In this document: one piece after another, positions 36,401-44,624 of the stretch
How positions within the stretch are numbered: position 1 is the stretch's first letter
Layout: the number at the start of each line of letters is the position of its first letter
DNA from: Amyelois transitella
Lineage: Eukaryota > Arthropoda > Insecta > Lepidoptera > Pyralidae
Length of the DNA stretch: 64,000 bases
Assembly: GCF_032362555.1 (NCBI RefSeq)
Contig: NC_083533.1
Span: forward strand, 1,369,001-1,433,000
Direction of reading: 5' to 3'
The notes under the pieces: generated by a model
What the model was told of the DNA's origin: nothing
Databases searched by the model: none
Seen by the model: the letters and a program-made list of their open reading frames with translations, nothing else
Made by a program: the position numbers and the translations under genes

Positions 36401-39368
36401 ATAATCTATGTCGTTATAGCGGTTGACAGTCACACTATTAGTGAGAGTGTGTGCGTGAGGCGTGTATATACATATACTATTGATGCTTCATTTTGCCGTA
36501 CAGTAAAACACCGTCCGCCTTTTTTTTCTACGTCAAAGCTTCGCATTTATTATATTAGTAAATAAATGCCGTGTGGTTCCCGGCACCAATACAAAAAAGA
36601 ATAGGACCACTCCATCTGTTTCCCATGGATGTCGTAAAAGGCGACTAAGGGATAGGCTTATAAACTTGGGATCCTTCTTTTAAGCGACAGACTAGCAACC
36701 TGTCACTATTTGAATCTCAATTCTATCATTAAGGCAAACAGCTAAACGTGACCTATCAGTCCTTTTAAGACTGTTGGCTCTGTCTACCCCGAAAGGGATA
36801 TGGACGTGATTATATGTATGTATGGTGCTTCATTTTGCCGTACAGTACCACTCCGTCCGCTTTTTTTTTCTACGTCAAAGCTTCGCATTTATTATATTAG
36901 TAGCTAAAAAATAAATAAATGACGATCATTCCTTTTCCAAAAAAAAAAAGGTGGTCGTAGGCGCCGCCGTCGGCCTCCTCCACGTGTTGAACTGCGACCC
37001 CAAAGCGGTCGCCGACCTCGTCCCGGGGGATATGGTGGTGAATGCGAGCGTTGCGGCCGCATGGCGGACTGCGCGGGAGTTCCCTGGCAACCACGAGGAC
37101 GCCCCCCCTCCGGACCTGCCCCCACCCGTTTATAACTACGTCTCGTCCGAACAGAAGCCACTGACTTGGGGTAATGTTGTTGTTTTATTTATTGTTGTAT
37201 TTGAGATTTCTTGAGGTTTAAAGAACTTTATTTACTCATAAAGAATTAACTCTGTCTACCCCGCAAGGGATATAGACGTGAACATATGTATGTATGTAAG
37301 AATTAACAATTCACTTACTGAGATTTCTTGATAGTTAGGTTTAAAGAACTTTATTTCCTCATGAAGAATTAACAATTCGCTTACTGAGAAATACACAATA
37401 TACATAAGTATAGCAAAACATAAGTATAGTTATCTATAGATATCTTTATATTTTTTTTAGGGATAGGCTTATTAACTTGAGATTCTTTTTTAGGCGATGC
37501 GCTAGCAACCTGTCACTATTTGAATCTCAATTCTATTACGCCAAATAGCTGAACGTGGCCATTCAGTCTTTTCAAGACTGTTGGCTCTGGCTACCCCGCA
37601 AGGGATATAGACGTGATTATATGTATGTATATCTTTATACTTCATATTTTACAAGCCAAAACGTAATAGTGTGAAGGGATCTTGGCAAGCAGAAAGAGGC
37701 GTGATTTATGCAAATAAAAAAAAAGAATTCAAAATTTTATTCATTATTATGGGATACTTAATATCACTTAATAATTGTCATATCAATGGTTTCACAACAT
37801 TGGTGACGTCAAAAAATTACTTAAAACTTAGTTTACTGCCGCTTCCGAAACATCAGTGCAGAAGCAGCGGTAACAAACTGCACTGCAGCATTTTCTTCTT
37901 TACGTCAACTTCATAACTATTATCTATCTATCTAATATCTATATTATAAAGTTTGTATAAAGAAGAGTTTGTTTGTTTGTTGGTTTGTTTGTTTGAACGC
38001 GCGTATCTGAGGAATAATAGAATAGTTGAATAGACCATTTATCGAGGAAGGCTTTAGGCTATATAACATCACGCTGCAACTGTAAGGAGCAAAGAAATAA
38101 TGGAATATGTGAAAAAAACGGGGAAAAATATTCATCCTTGAGGGCTTCAATGATGCCTAAAATAACCATTCCACTCGGACGAAGTCGGACGGACACTGTT
38201 AGCTCATAAAATTGAATTCCCTTATTTAATTGTTAGAGTATGAATGTGGATGAAGCGAAGGAAGTATGCAGAGATCGTGGCAAGTGGAAAGAGGTAGTCT
38301 CTGCTTACCCCTCCGGGAAAGAGGCGTGATTATGTATGTATGTATGTATGTTTAATTGTTACAGAGAAGTTTATGAAATACAATGAGTATTACGGTCTCG
38401 ACGTGCCTCCGATACAAGCGGTATACTACTACTTGCTTCACATAACGCCGTCTCGCTTCCTCTATCACCTGTCCTGCTTCTTTCTGCATTGGATCCCAGC
38501 CTATATAGTTGACGGCATCGCTGTGTTGATTGGAAAAAAGCCTATGTAAGTTCATTTGATTCTTATTTACGTAATTAACATTAGGACCACTGCTTTCTTA
38601 ACGTAATTCTTATTAACTTGCGTAATTTACAATAGCACCACTCCTTCCTCAACGTTTTTCCCACGGACGTTGTAGGAGGTGACTAAGGGATAGGCTAATA
38701 AACTTGGGATTGTAGCAATATTACAGACATGTTGCAGGTCGCTAGCCCATCGCCCAAAAGAAGAATCTCAAATTTATAAGCCTATCCCTTAGTCGCCTTT
38801 TACGACACCCGTGGGGGAATGAGAAGGAGTGGTCTTTTTTATTTGTTGGTGCCGGGAACCACACGGCACTGTTATCTAAAAGAGTATCTACAGTTTAAAA
38901 ACTGCACTTACTTCGTAAAAAATAAACCTTAACTTACACTACGTATGAATATTATCTAATTAAATACTTTTAATTAATTAAATACGTTTTATTACATTCA
39001 GGTTAAGAAAAGCGTACACAAAAATTGCTAAATTCTCCGACGTCGTTGCTTATTTTGCCGTGCGCCAATGGAAATTCGAGAACGCGAACGTGCAAAACTT
39101 ATTCAGCGAAATGAACAAAAGGGATCAGGAGTTGTTTGATTTCAACATGGCCGCCTTGAACTGGAGCGATTACTTCTACAGTTACGTCAGGGGTATTAGA
39201 GTTTATTTGCTGAAAGACCCAATTGACACTGTACCGGCCAGTATCAAGAAACATTCGAAATTAAGATGTTTGCATTACGCCTTTTGCGCTATCTTAAGTC
39301 TCGGCGTTCTAAGATTATTGTGGAGTTTGTTTAGTTTTGTTTTAGCATTGATTTTTAGGTGTTTTTAA
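24278..39368 (+). CDS. Fatty acyl-CoA reductase (whole gene, 10 coding exons)
   Basis: This enzyme reduces fatty acyl-CoA to fatty alcohol with NADPH, typically at ER or peroxisomal membranes, for waxes, pheromones or ether lipids. Joining exons 24278-24465, 31936-32029, 32949-33071, 33406-33560, 34069-34185, 34816-34925, 36056-36117, 36951-37170, 38365-38545 and 39002-39368 gives one frame of 538 codons plus stop, a normal length for the family. The Rossmann NAD(P)-binding motif TGGTGFLGK is at residues 47-55. The active-site YxxxK (Tyr235, Lys239) lies in TYTYTKAAAE. The NAD_binding_4 region continues through FRPAI and GWIDNVYGPTG. The C-terminal FAR_C domain (about 360-480) is followed by a hydrophobic tail (about 510-535) that is probably a membrane anchor. 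The start follows an acceptor by two bases, so an untranslated exon lies upstream. The paralogue and substrate cannot be told. All exons are intact. Confidence 0.95.
24491..25028 (+). repeat. rep-H, split by an nA insertion
   Basis: Begins ctagctgtcccggcaaacg and ends gcgcgtacaaacatacagac. The nA copy at 24574 interrupts it, with a similar taataatta-type sequence on both sides. Confidence 0.65.
24574..24808 (-). repeat. nA element
   Basis: Reverse and nearly complete, in reductase intron 1; lacks the block around gctagccca. Confidence 0.92.
25221..25305 (-). repeat. rep-C fragment
   Basis: Reverse; only the head end is present (ttcatcctcgagagcttc to gcgggcacaattagtt). Confidence 0.8.
25371..25553 (+). 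repeat. RTE-A 3' fragment
   Basis: Clean copy of the last ~180 bp of the LINE, with five TATG units. Confidence 0.95.
25776..25980 (-). repeat. nA element
   Basis: Reverse, with the middle third shortened; ends ccacacggcac. Confidence 0.88.
25981..26398. other. Intronic spacer
   Basis: Part of reductase intron 1; no repeat or gene recognised. Confidence 0.5.
26399..26610 (+). repeat. nA fragment
   Basis: Lacks the head; from aggacctctccatctcg to tttagacgtgattatat. Confidence 0.9.
26735..27062 (+). repeat. SINE-B copy
   Basis: Contains a B-box-like ggttcgaatcccacccc, then gagggaaaacatcgtaagg and a conserved ~250-bp body ending ctaaagccaggagga. Fragments recur in reverse at 30860 and 62555. 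Confidence 0.75.
27216..27394 (+). repeat. nA element, shortened
   Basis: Diverged head ttgtggtttctggcac; missing about 60 bp in the middle; the tail runs straight into a reverse RTE-A fragment. Confidence 0.82.
27395..27645 (-). repeat. RTE-A 3' fragment
   Basis: Reverse copy of about 250 bp. The reverse frame still reads RLTKPMYKESVEGKVGVGRP and YLDQIKDVLV. Confidence 0.92.
27710..27912 (+). repeat. rep-D copy
   Basis: From ctactaatattattgtaaatg to cgaagactctagtta; matches 49992-50205. Confidence 0.85.
28196..28391 (+). repeat. nA element
   Basis: Head gccgtgtggttttcggcatc; the tail is cut short, with tatgtatg following cagtcttttcaagac directly. A reverse scrap continues to about 28445. 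Confidence 0.85.
28496..28750 (+). repeat. nA element
   Basis: Head gccgtttggttcccggcat; older, diverged copy. Confidence 0.85.
28963..29229 (-). repeat. nA element, full length
   Basis: Reverse; ends gtgccgggaaccacacggca. Confidence 0.93.
29293..29455 (-). repeat. rep-E copy
   Basis: Reverse complement of the family; includes catcgcttcttctacacatg and gtgacgtcaataagtg. Confidence 0.75.
29560..29745 (-). repeat. SINE-T, diverged
   Basis: Reverse; the B box has decayed to gattgaatccgggacc. Confidence 0.7.
29752..29974 (+). repeat. nA fragment
   Basis: Lacks the first ~30 bp; tail gatataaacgtgatcatatg. Confidence 0.92.
30036..30130. repeat. nA with inverted 5' part
   Basis: A reverse piece (cccaagtttataatcctattc to cgccttttac) is followed by a forward tail (gtctaccccgcaagtataaa to ttatgtatgtatg), a twin-priming-like arrangement. 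Confidence 0.7.
30483..30658. repeat. Inverted pair of nA tails
   Basis: Reverse tail (30483-30565) and forward tail (30570-30658) meet at ttgacttgagtctcaattcc. Both TATG ends point outward. Confidence 0.85.
30860..31030 (-). repeat. SINE-B fragment
   Basis: Reverse; aagcaggtttcctcacaatgg and gccgaggcaggatttgaacc. Confidence 0.7.
31031..31366. other. Intronic spacer
   Basis: AT-rich, nothing recognised. Confidence 0.5.
31367..31630 (+). repeat. nA element, full length
   Basis: Head gccgtgtggttcccggcacc; tail gacgtgattatgcgtatat. Confidence 0.93.
31829..31930 (+). repeat. RTE-A 3' fragment next to a splice acceptor
   Basis: The last ~100 bp of the LINE. The TATG tail ends about 6 bp before the AG of reductase exon 2. 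Confidence 0.93.
31936..32029 (+). CDS. Fatty acyl-CoA reductase, coding exon 2
   Basis: Acceptor tttcttccag; completes AG|G (Arg63), then SCPDIKKLFLLARPKK; donor GTATGT. The acceptor pyrimidine tract is wedged against an RTE-A tail. Confidence 0.93.
32164..32293 (+). repeat. nA fragment
   Basis: Head half, gccgtgtggttcccggcacc to gacgatgggctagcaac; the 3' half is missing. Confidence 0.88.
32318..32475 (-). repeat. rep-E copy
   Basis: Reverse; ccgtttcttctgcactgacg and atgacaattattaagtgat. Confidence 0.8.
32476..32948. other. Intronic spacer
   Basis: AT-rich; nothing recognised. Confidence 0.5.
32949..33071 (+). CDS. Fatty acyl-CoA reductase, coding exon 3
   Basis: Acceptor aatttttcag; 41 codons from LYDKLRKENPDF to KVINE; donor GAG|GTGAGT; phase 0 on both sides. 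Confidence 0.95.
33091..33331 (+). repeat. SINE-T, full length
   Basis: Starts only 20 bp after the donor of exon 3. A box tggcgcagcggcagt, B box ggttcgaatcccggcc. Confidence 0.93.
33406..33560 (+). CDS. Fatty acyl-CoA reductase, coding exon 4
   Basis: Acceptor gcttccag; VEVIFHGAATVRFDEP ... LVHISTAY; donor AG|GTACAA. HGAATVRFDE and the VHxSTAY strand are family hallmarks. Confidence 0.95.
33604..33695 (+). repeat. rep-E fragment
   Basis: tcattattatgggacacttc and ttttggtttcacaacatta. Confidence 0.75.
33840..33935 (-). repeat. rep-G fragment
   Basis: Reverse; aaactttattgttaaaaaat and cacaattggcggacttaatg. Confidence 0.75.
34069..34185 (+). CDS. Fatty acyl-CoA reductase, coding exon 5
   Basis: Acceptor gttttcag; completes Ser of the conserved YSN, then NCLQNVIEEKFYECPLPG; donor GG|GTAAGA. 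Confidence 0.94.
34299..34545 (+). repeat. nA element
   Basis: Head gccgtgtggctctcggcacc; a 20-bp gap after the head. Confidence 0.9.
34551..34806 (+). repeat. rep-C copy with a TATG end
   Basis: From tgtgacttcatccgcgtgg to tttataatattaatatg followed by tatgtatg. It ends 9 bp before the acceptor of exon 6. Confidence 0.85.
34816..34925 (+). CDS. Fatty acyl-CoA reductase, coding exon 6
   Basis: Acceptor taatttacag; contains the catalytic YTYTK; ends VALFRPAI with donor G|GTAAGG. Confidence 0.95.
34999..35470. repeat. Long TATGTTYG / TNTG microsatellite
   Basis: About 470 bp: an irregular (TGTCTGTT/TGTA) start, a homogeneous block of roughly 25 TATGTTCG units (about 35155-35360), then TATGTTTG units. 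None of the reading frames contains stops, which creates long spurious ORFs on both strands. It lies in reductase intron 6, inside an interspersed repeat whose other half resumes at about 35560 (tcgacgataatctcgcg). Confidence 0.97.
35653..36000. repeat. nA element with folded-back 3' copy
   Basis: Forward nA (35653-35875) runs into a reverse nA body (35876-35962) and then a second forward tail (gtctaccccgcaagtgat). Confidence 0.82.
36056..36117 (+). CDS. Fatty acyl-CoA reductase, coding exon 7
   Basis: A 62-nt exon; acceptor ttttttttgcag; VIGTANEPVSGWIDNVYGPTG; donor GGT|GTAAGT. Confidence 0.95.
36184..36376 (-). repeat. SINE-T
   Basis: Reverse; ends at the A box (cgccacagaggccgtc). Confidence 0.93.
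36481..36903. repeat. 80-bp direct duplication bracketing an nA copy
   Basis: 36481-36562 and 36829-36903 are near-identical (gcttcattttgccgtacagt, ctacgtcaaagcttcgcatt, tattatattagta). The nA copy lies exactly between them. Confidence 0.9.
36568..36824 (+). repeat. nA element, full length
   Basis: Head gccgtgtggttcccggcacc; tail gatatggacgtgattatatg. Confidence 0.95.
36951..37170 (+). CDS. Fatty acyl-CoA reductase, coding exon 8
   Basis: VVVGAAVGLLHVL ... VYNYVSSEQKPLTW; donor G|GTAATG. GC-rich (about 60%) against an AT-rich intron. The acceptor is unusual: ttccttttcc followed by eleven A and the G of AG. Frame and family alignment still require the exon to start here. Confidence 0.92.
37249..37297 (+). 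repeat. nA tail fragment
   Basis: Only gtctaccccgcaagggat and the TATG tail remain. Confidence 0.85.
37459..37629 (+). repeat. nA fragment
   Basis: Headless copy from agggataggcttatt to gacgtgattatatgtatg. Confidence 0.9.
37725..37912 (+). repeat. rep-E copy
   Basis: cattattatgggatacttaa through ctgccgcttccgaaac. Confidence 0.82.
37938..38206 (-). repeat. rep-C copy, full length
   Basis: Reverse; atctatattataaagtttg to ggacgaagtcggacggac. Confidence 0.85.
38237..38351 (+). repeat. RTE-A 3' fragment next to a splice acceptor
   Basis: The TATG tail ends about 10 bp before the AG of exon 9. Confidence 0.93.
38365..38545 (+). CDS. Fatty acyl-CoA reductase, coding exon 9
   Basis: Acceptor aattgttacag; EKFMKYNEYYGLDVPP ... 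VLIGKKP; donor AT|GTAAGT. Start of the FAR_C region. Confidence 0.94.
38630..38868. repeat. Inverted pair of nA head halves
   Basis: A forward head half (accactccttcctcaacg to aacttgggatt) is followed by a reverse head half ending ccacacggcac at 38868. Confidence 0.82.
39002..39368 (+). CDS. Fatty acyl-CoA reductase, coding exon 10
   Basis: Acceptor attacattcag; LRKAYTKIAKFSDVVAYF ... MAALNWSDYF ... hydrophobic C-terminus LSLGVLRLLWSLFSFVLAL; stop TAA at 39366-39368. Confidence 0.95.
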
Positions 39369-39504
39369 GTTTTTTTTTAAATTGTTTTCTGTACAGATTT
39401 TGGATTTTTTTTGAGTCTGGTTTTTTTTAATTATCTTGTTGTTTTTGTTTTTTTATTATATATTATTTTTATTTTTATTTCATCATCGTAATATTGTGTT
39501 GAAA

Positions 39505-39510
39505 AATAAA
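39505..39510 (+). terminator. Poly(A) signal AATAAA
   Basis: AATAAA lies 137 bp after the reductase stop codon, in a T-rich 3' UTR, followed by gactttaaataag. Confidence 0.75.
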
Positions 39511-39519
39511 GACTTTAAA

Positions 39520-40440
39520 TAAGTTTTATGTTATTTATATAATTGCTGAGTTAATTTATCGAACAAATATAGTTTTGATTTTTAATTTTTTATTTATATT
39601 TGTATTTAGGTAAAATGTCATGTTTGTCACAATGTATAAAGTAATAGTACAATAATTTTAGATATAAAACTTAATTTAATAATATGTGATGGTTCAATAT
39701 AAGTATAAATTAACTAGCTTTAAAAAAAAATATATTGACAAAAGAAATACTTTCTCCCAGGCGGTATGACATTTTTTTATATATACAACATAAAGATTAT
39801 ACAAAATATTTAATAAAAAAATATATACATCCAAATTTCCAAGTACATGATACTTTTCCATTATTGTTAATTTATAATTTTTAAGAAATTCGTGTATAAT
39901 TGAGAGCATAATTCTGTAGGATTAGTCATGTCATACCACTTCGGTTGAATATTTTTATCCGTTGACATAGTTAATTAAGGTATAATTAAATGATGTAGGT
40001 CACATTTGTTATAATTTTTTTGATAATTATACCTATAATATAAATATTTATAATTTAGCCAATGTAAAACAAAAGAGAATATATTTTTGTAAGTGTCGTA
40101 CATAAATTATTGAAATTAATTATTTGTTTTTATAAAATTTAATTCACTGACTTATAAATAAATAATTATATAATTTACACATCAATGTAAAATCTGTGCA
40201 CTTAAATATTTTTTTAAACCCATCTAATATTGTGATAAATGAATTATTGAATATTTGCTCAGTAATAAATTAAAATTTAAGAAATTATTTGTCATTTAAA
40301 TTTTTTAAGATTATTTTATTTGTAAGATTATAAATGTACAATGGTTGCCATTTAAATAAAGTATTGAATTAAAATGTATCTGATATAATTATATTGTTTA
40401 TTTTTTAGCTAGGGTCGACCCCGGTATATTAATTTTTTTT
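39520..40440. other. AT-rich intergenic spacer
   Basis: Very AT-rich; no gene or repeat family recognised. Confidence 0.6.
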
Positions 40441-40444
40441 GTTT

Positions 40445-40666
40445 GACAAATAACACAGATTGAGTGAGCCTCGTAGTAAGTTCGAAACTTGGGTAACGAG
40501 ATACTAACTCAATGATACTATATTTTATAATTAATACTTATATAAATAAACATCCAAGACCCAGGGCAATCAGAAGCAGTTCGTTTCTCATCATGCCCTG
40601 ACCGGGATTCGAACCCGGGACCTCCGATGTCACAGACAATTATTACCGCTGCGCCACACAGGCCGT
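40445..40666 (-). repeat. SINE-T, full length
   Basis: Reverse; from cacagattgagtgagcctc to gcgccacacaggccg. Confidence 0.92.
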
Positions 40667-40810
40667 CCTAATAAAATATTAGGATCCGGTGTTGTTGTGT
40701 CACACCCATTTTATTAGGAGACTAAATTAACTAAATTTGGAACCTTTTTCAAAAGATTTCTACAAAATTAAAGTAGTGGAACGTCCCGCTCAGCACTCTT
40801 AATTTTTTAT

Positions 40811-41081
40811 AACATACATACATACATACATATGATCACGTCTATATCCCTTGCGGGGTAGACAGAGCCAACAGTCTTGAAAAGACTGAATGGCCACGTT
40901 CAGCTATTTGGCTTAATGATAGAACCGAGATTCAAATAGTGACAGGTTGCTAGCCCATCGCCTAAAAGAGGAATCCTAAGTTTATAAGCCTATCCCTTAG
41001 TCGTCTTTTACGACATCCATGGGAAAGAGATGGAGTGGTCCTATTCTTTTTTGTAATAGTGCCGGGAACCACACGGCACTT
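40811..41081 (-). repeat. nA element, full length
   Basis: Reverse; tail catacatacatatgatcacg, head ccgggaaccacacggcac. Confidence 0.95.
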
Positions 41082-41119
41082 AATTTTTTATAAGAGTGAA
41101 GAAAAATTCATAGTGTGCC

Positions 41120-41400
41120 CAGAAATTACATAAAAAAGAAAGGCATGGTCAGGTAGGTGTGGTGACACTCATGCGCGATCACTAACGTCACATACCATCT
41201 GCCAATCATAGCGAAGAAATTGACGCGCTCGGCCAATAGCAGCGAAAAGTCTAAATCGCGCAAACAAAAATTTCACGGATTGAAGCATGTATACAATCTC
41301 CGATACAACATCGTCGGAGCCGCGGTTCCCCAGTTATGACATCTGGCCTGGCGGAAGATCTTCTCTATGGTGGCGGTCGAGCCGAATAATCGCTCACGCT
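41120..41400 (+). repeat. rep-F, uninterrupted copy
   Basis: Contains the single TTCACGGAT site that is duplicated around nA in the copy at 14.9 kb. Confidence 0.8.
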
Positions 41401-41673
41401 ACAAAAATAGTATTGAATAAAAAATTGGTAGTCCAAAGTCTTCTAATTTTGATATGTATATTTACTATGACTACGGGACTTTATGTGCGTGAATCCGACT
41501 TTCACTTGGCAGGATTTCCATAGAGCAAAAAAATTCACACTTTGTCTATGATCTCAATAAAGATATATCATGACAAGTGAAATAGGTAAACTCATAGAAT
41601 GACGGGAACTATTGACAAATCTTAAAAATGTCGATGGTCTAAGCATGATCTCTTCGAAAGTTGATCATGACAG

Positions 41674-41953
41674 ATGACTTTATATAGAAATTTTATTGCT
41701 ATAACTTTTTTAATATTATACTTTAATTCGATAGAGACTATGAGAAATCCTAATTTGGTTGTAACAGACGCTAATTTAGACACAATATGTTCTTCGGCCA
41801 CTGGATTGGTTTTTGTTGTAACAGTCAACAATACTTCTGATAATGATTACAATGTGGACCTTACAGCTGATAAATGCTGCCTATCAATTGGGAATGAAAT
41901 GAATTGTGATGTTTTACAAGTTATCGGAACATGCGCTGATAGGATTCCTAGAG
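41674..41953 (+). CDS. Cys-rich membrane protein, proposed exon 1
   Basis: Signal peptide plus LVVTDANLDTICSS and the Cys pair KCCLSIGNEMNC. Without splicing the frame runs on to a stop at 42022-42024. Confidence 0.5.
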
Positions 41954-44282
41954 GTGTGGATGTGTTTAAATCTTATTTTTATCATTTAAAAGATTTTCAC
42001 AGTTGCTTTGATACAGAATTATAATCATTCATGTGTTCTTATTATGCGATTAAACATATTCATTCATTAATATAATCACGTCTATATCTCCTGACTTAAA
42101 AAAAGGGTATTGATTGTAGACGGTTCTCTTTTTATTATCATTAAGCCAAACAGCTGAACGTGGCTTTCAATTACGCCTATATCCCTTGCCGGGCAGGCAG
42201 AGCCAGTTTCACTATATATTCTTCATCATAAGTCTGCTGCCTTTAGGGTTTAATCGAAAGTTTTCGAATAACACAGATTTTGATAGAATTAGATTCTACA
42301 CTGATAATAGAGAAAAATGAGTGAGAGAGAGAGAGAGAGAGCTTCGGTTTACGATGACCGAAATAAAAACCAACACGTAACTAAAAGAAAATCATTTGTA
42401 CATGGGTGAGGTTGGATTCGAATCAGTACACTGTCATGGACTTTTTTCTTAGTCTTTTTCAATTTCAACTTCATAGTCCATAACTTATTAAACTTTCTGA
42501 TATTTATTCAAAGGTACAATCAAAACTATGAGACTGGTCGCGCCAATATTAGATCCGTTTGAAAGAGTCGGCCACTGTTTGTTCCATCTTGATTCTAAAT
42601 CATCACTTAACCGAAAATCTATGAGGAACAGAGTTAAAATAAACTTTGATACCAGACTCGAAAATAAGCATCAGTCGATGATCATACCTAGAAATGTTAG
42701 GAATTGCGCAGGAGTTGACGAAGACCCTCTAAACGATTGTCAATTTGTAGATTGCGAAACTTACTACAATGGAAAGAAGCCCTATTTTGATAGAATGTTG
42801 AGAAAATGTTCTGAAGTACCAAAGTGTTCATCTCACAATGATGCTCAATTGGTTTATGATGCATCTTCGAACAAATGTATCGAAGTTGCATTGAAAAAAG
42901 AAGATATGGATTTTGTTAAAAAGTTAGCTGAAAGTAGGCATAGAACTCCCAAAGATATTATTATTATCAAAAATGTTCAAGAGCCTGTTTCTCACACTGA
43001 TGAGAAAACCTCTAAAACCAATAAACAATACAAAGAAAGCAAAACGAAATCATTTAACAAGAAATTAAATGATCTCATCAAAGTGTCTATCAACACTAAG
43101 CCAGTAGCTGCAACAACTCTCGCTTCAACAGAAATCAATAATATTGATCACAACATAAATAGTGACCTGGTCAAAACAGTGAGTTTTAAATTTCGTTGTT
43201 TCAATAACATATTTAAATGCTGTTCAGTAAACTTTCTTGGCATCATAATTCTGATACAATGCTGTTGTATATTTGCCATGATATGCTTTTTCCCAAAACC
43301 CTGCGCGTGTATGAATAAGAAAATGATGAAAAACTTTCTGAACTATCGCCAAGACGTTTCTGTTACAACTCCATTGATTGATACTAGTAATATTGATACT
43401 GAAACTACTCATTATACTAGTGAGTCGAATGTTGATAAAAAGATCAAATGCTACAAAGCGTGTCAGAAAGATGTTAATATGAAAGGGAGTATGTCCGACG
43501 ATATTCTTTCAAAATGCATTACAAGAAGGGACTGGAGCAGCAAGCATTTGAAATATACTCCCGAAAAACACAAAACCAATTCGGACATTTGTAGAATTCA
43601 AGAGAAATCTGAACACGAGGATGAAAGCGTCAATGAAGAGAAACATATATCTGAAACAAAAGTTGATATAGAAAAAGAGACAGCAAGTAGAGAGAAGGAG
43701 AAAAAAAGCGCCCTTCGCAAAAGTATTTTTCGGAAGCTTGGGACGAACAGCGATTCTGATGAGAAAACGTCGAAATGCGATTCATCGGAGAAGGAACTCC
43801 AAAGCCATCTGTATACATTCGAGATGGCTGAAGATACGTGTGCTCCACCAGAGAGTGTTAAAAATGTTGAAGTTCCTGAGGCTGATCCCGTTCAGAAGAA
43901 CACGTTTTCGTTGTCCACGGAGAAAGCCGCACAGGCGGAGTTTTCAAACGATTCCATCGACGACTTCCTATCGGAACGTGGAATGATTTATTTGGCCGGC
44001 GACGACCTATCGAAATTTTCATTTAACTCTTCAACTGACATGAAAAGCTCGTCCACATCGGGATCAAGTAAGACTTCTAAAAACAACGTCGTGAAGAATA
44101 TCCTGTCTGTTTTCCGAAGGAATTCTAAAGTTGCTTCTTCCTCAGATCCAGGAGTTAAAAAGAGTGGTGCGAGTAATTTAGAATTGTTACATATATCACA
44201 TGCGTCAATATATTCGTCAAGCAATAATGGATCCGATTATAAGTGTCTCAAGAAGGTAAAGGATTCAAGGACCTCTTTGTAA
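41674..44282 (+). CDS. Unrecognised Cys-rich membrane protein (probable two-exon gene)
   Basis: Two ORFs join in frame. Joining 41674-41953 (donor AGAG|GTGTGG) to 42514-44282 (acceptor ttattcaaag) gives 682 codons. The first part has a signal peptide (TLYRNFIAITFLILYFNSI) and Cys residues; the second adds a Cys-rich module with the spacing C-x10-C-x4-C-x17-C-x5-C-x16-C, containing CETYYNGKKPYFDRM and CSEVPKC. Next come a Lys-rich linker and one membrane segment (LGIIILIQCCCIFAMICFF) flanked by Cys. The remaining ~330 residues are a Ser/Lys/Glu-rich tail. This implies a type I membrane protein with a large cytoplasmic tail. I do not recognise the family. The donor is weak, so an alternative is two separate products: a 116-aa secreted protein and a 584-aa membrane protein. 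Confidence 0.55.
42062..42220. repeat. nA scraps
   Basis: Isolated pieces (ataatcacgtctatatc, attaagccaaacagctgaac, cctatatcccttgccggg) inside the proposed intron. Confidence 0.6.
42514..44282 (+). CDS. Cys-rich membrane protein, proposed exon 2
   Basis: The frame is open upstream of the first Met (42528) to the acceptor. The long ORF of 584 codons with protein-like composition is certainly coding. Stop TAA at 44280-44282. Confidence 0.8.
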
Positions 44283-44419
44283 TACGTTTAGTTGTATTTT
44301 TGTAGTTTTATTAATTAGATAATTTTAATTAGTCTTGTCTGTTTTATTTAGTTCAGTCATTAATAATATCGGTTGTTATTTTATCTCGCGGATAAGCGAA
44401 TTGAAACGTAGGTATACTT

Positions 44420-44573
44420 TGGTCGACTAAGCGATAGGCTTGCAAACTTTTTTAGGCGATGGGCTAGCAACCTATCACTTTTTCAAACTCAATTGTATCA
44501 TTAAACCTTACAACAGCTGAACGTGACCTAGCAGTCTTTTCAAGACTTATAGCTCAGTCAACCACGCAAGGGA
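44420..44573 (+). repeat. nA fragment
   Basis: Headless, diverged; gtcgactaagcgataggc to cacgcaagggatg. Confidence 0.82.
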
Positions 44574-44624
44574 TGTTTGTTTGTACTTTGATCAAATCGA
44601 GCAGTCTCAGCGAAAGGTCAAGAG

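Noticed and set aside
36897..37161. Reverse-strand ORFs opposite reductase exon 8
   Set aside because: Shadow frames of a GC-rich coding exon.
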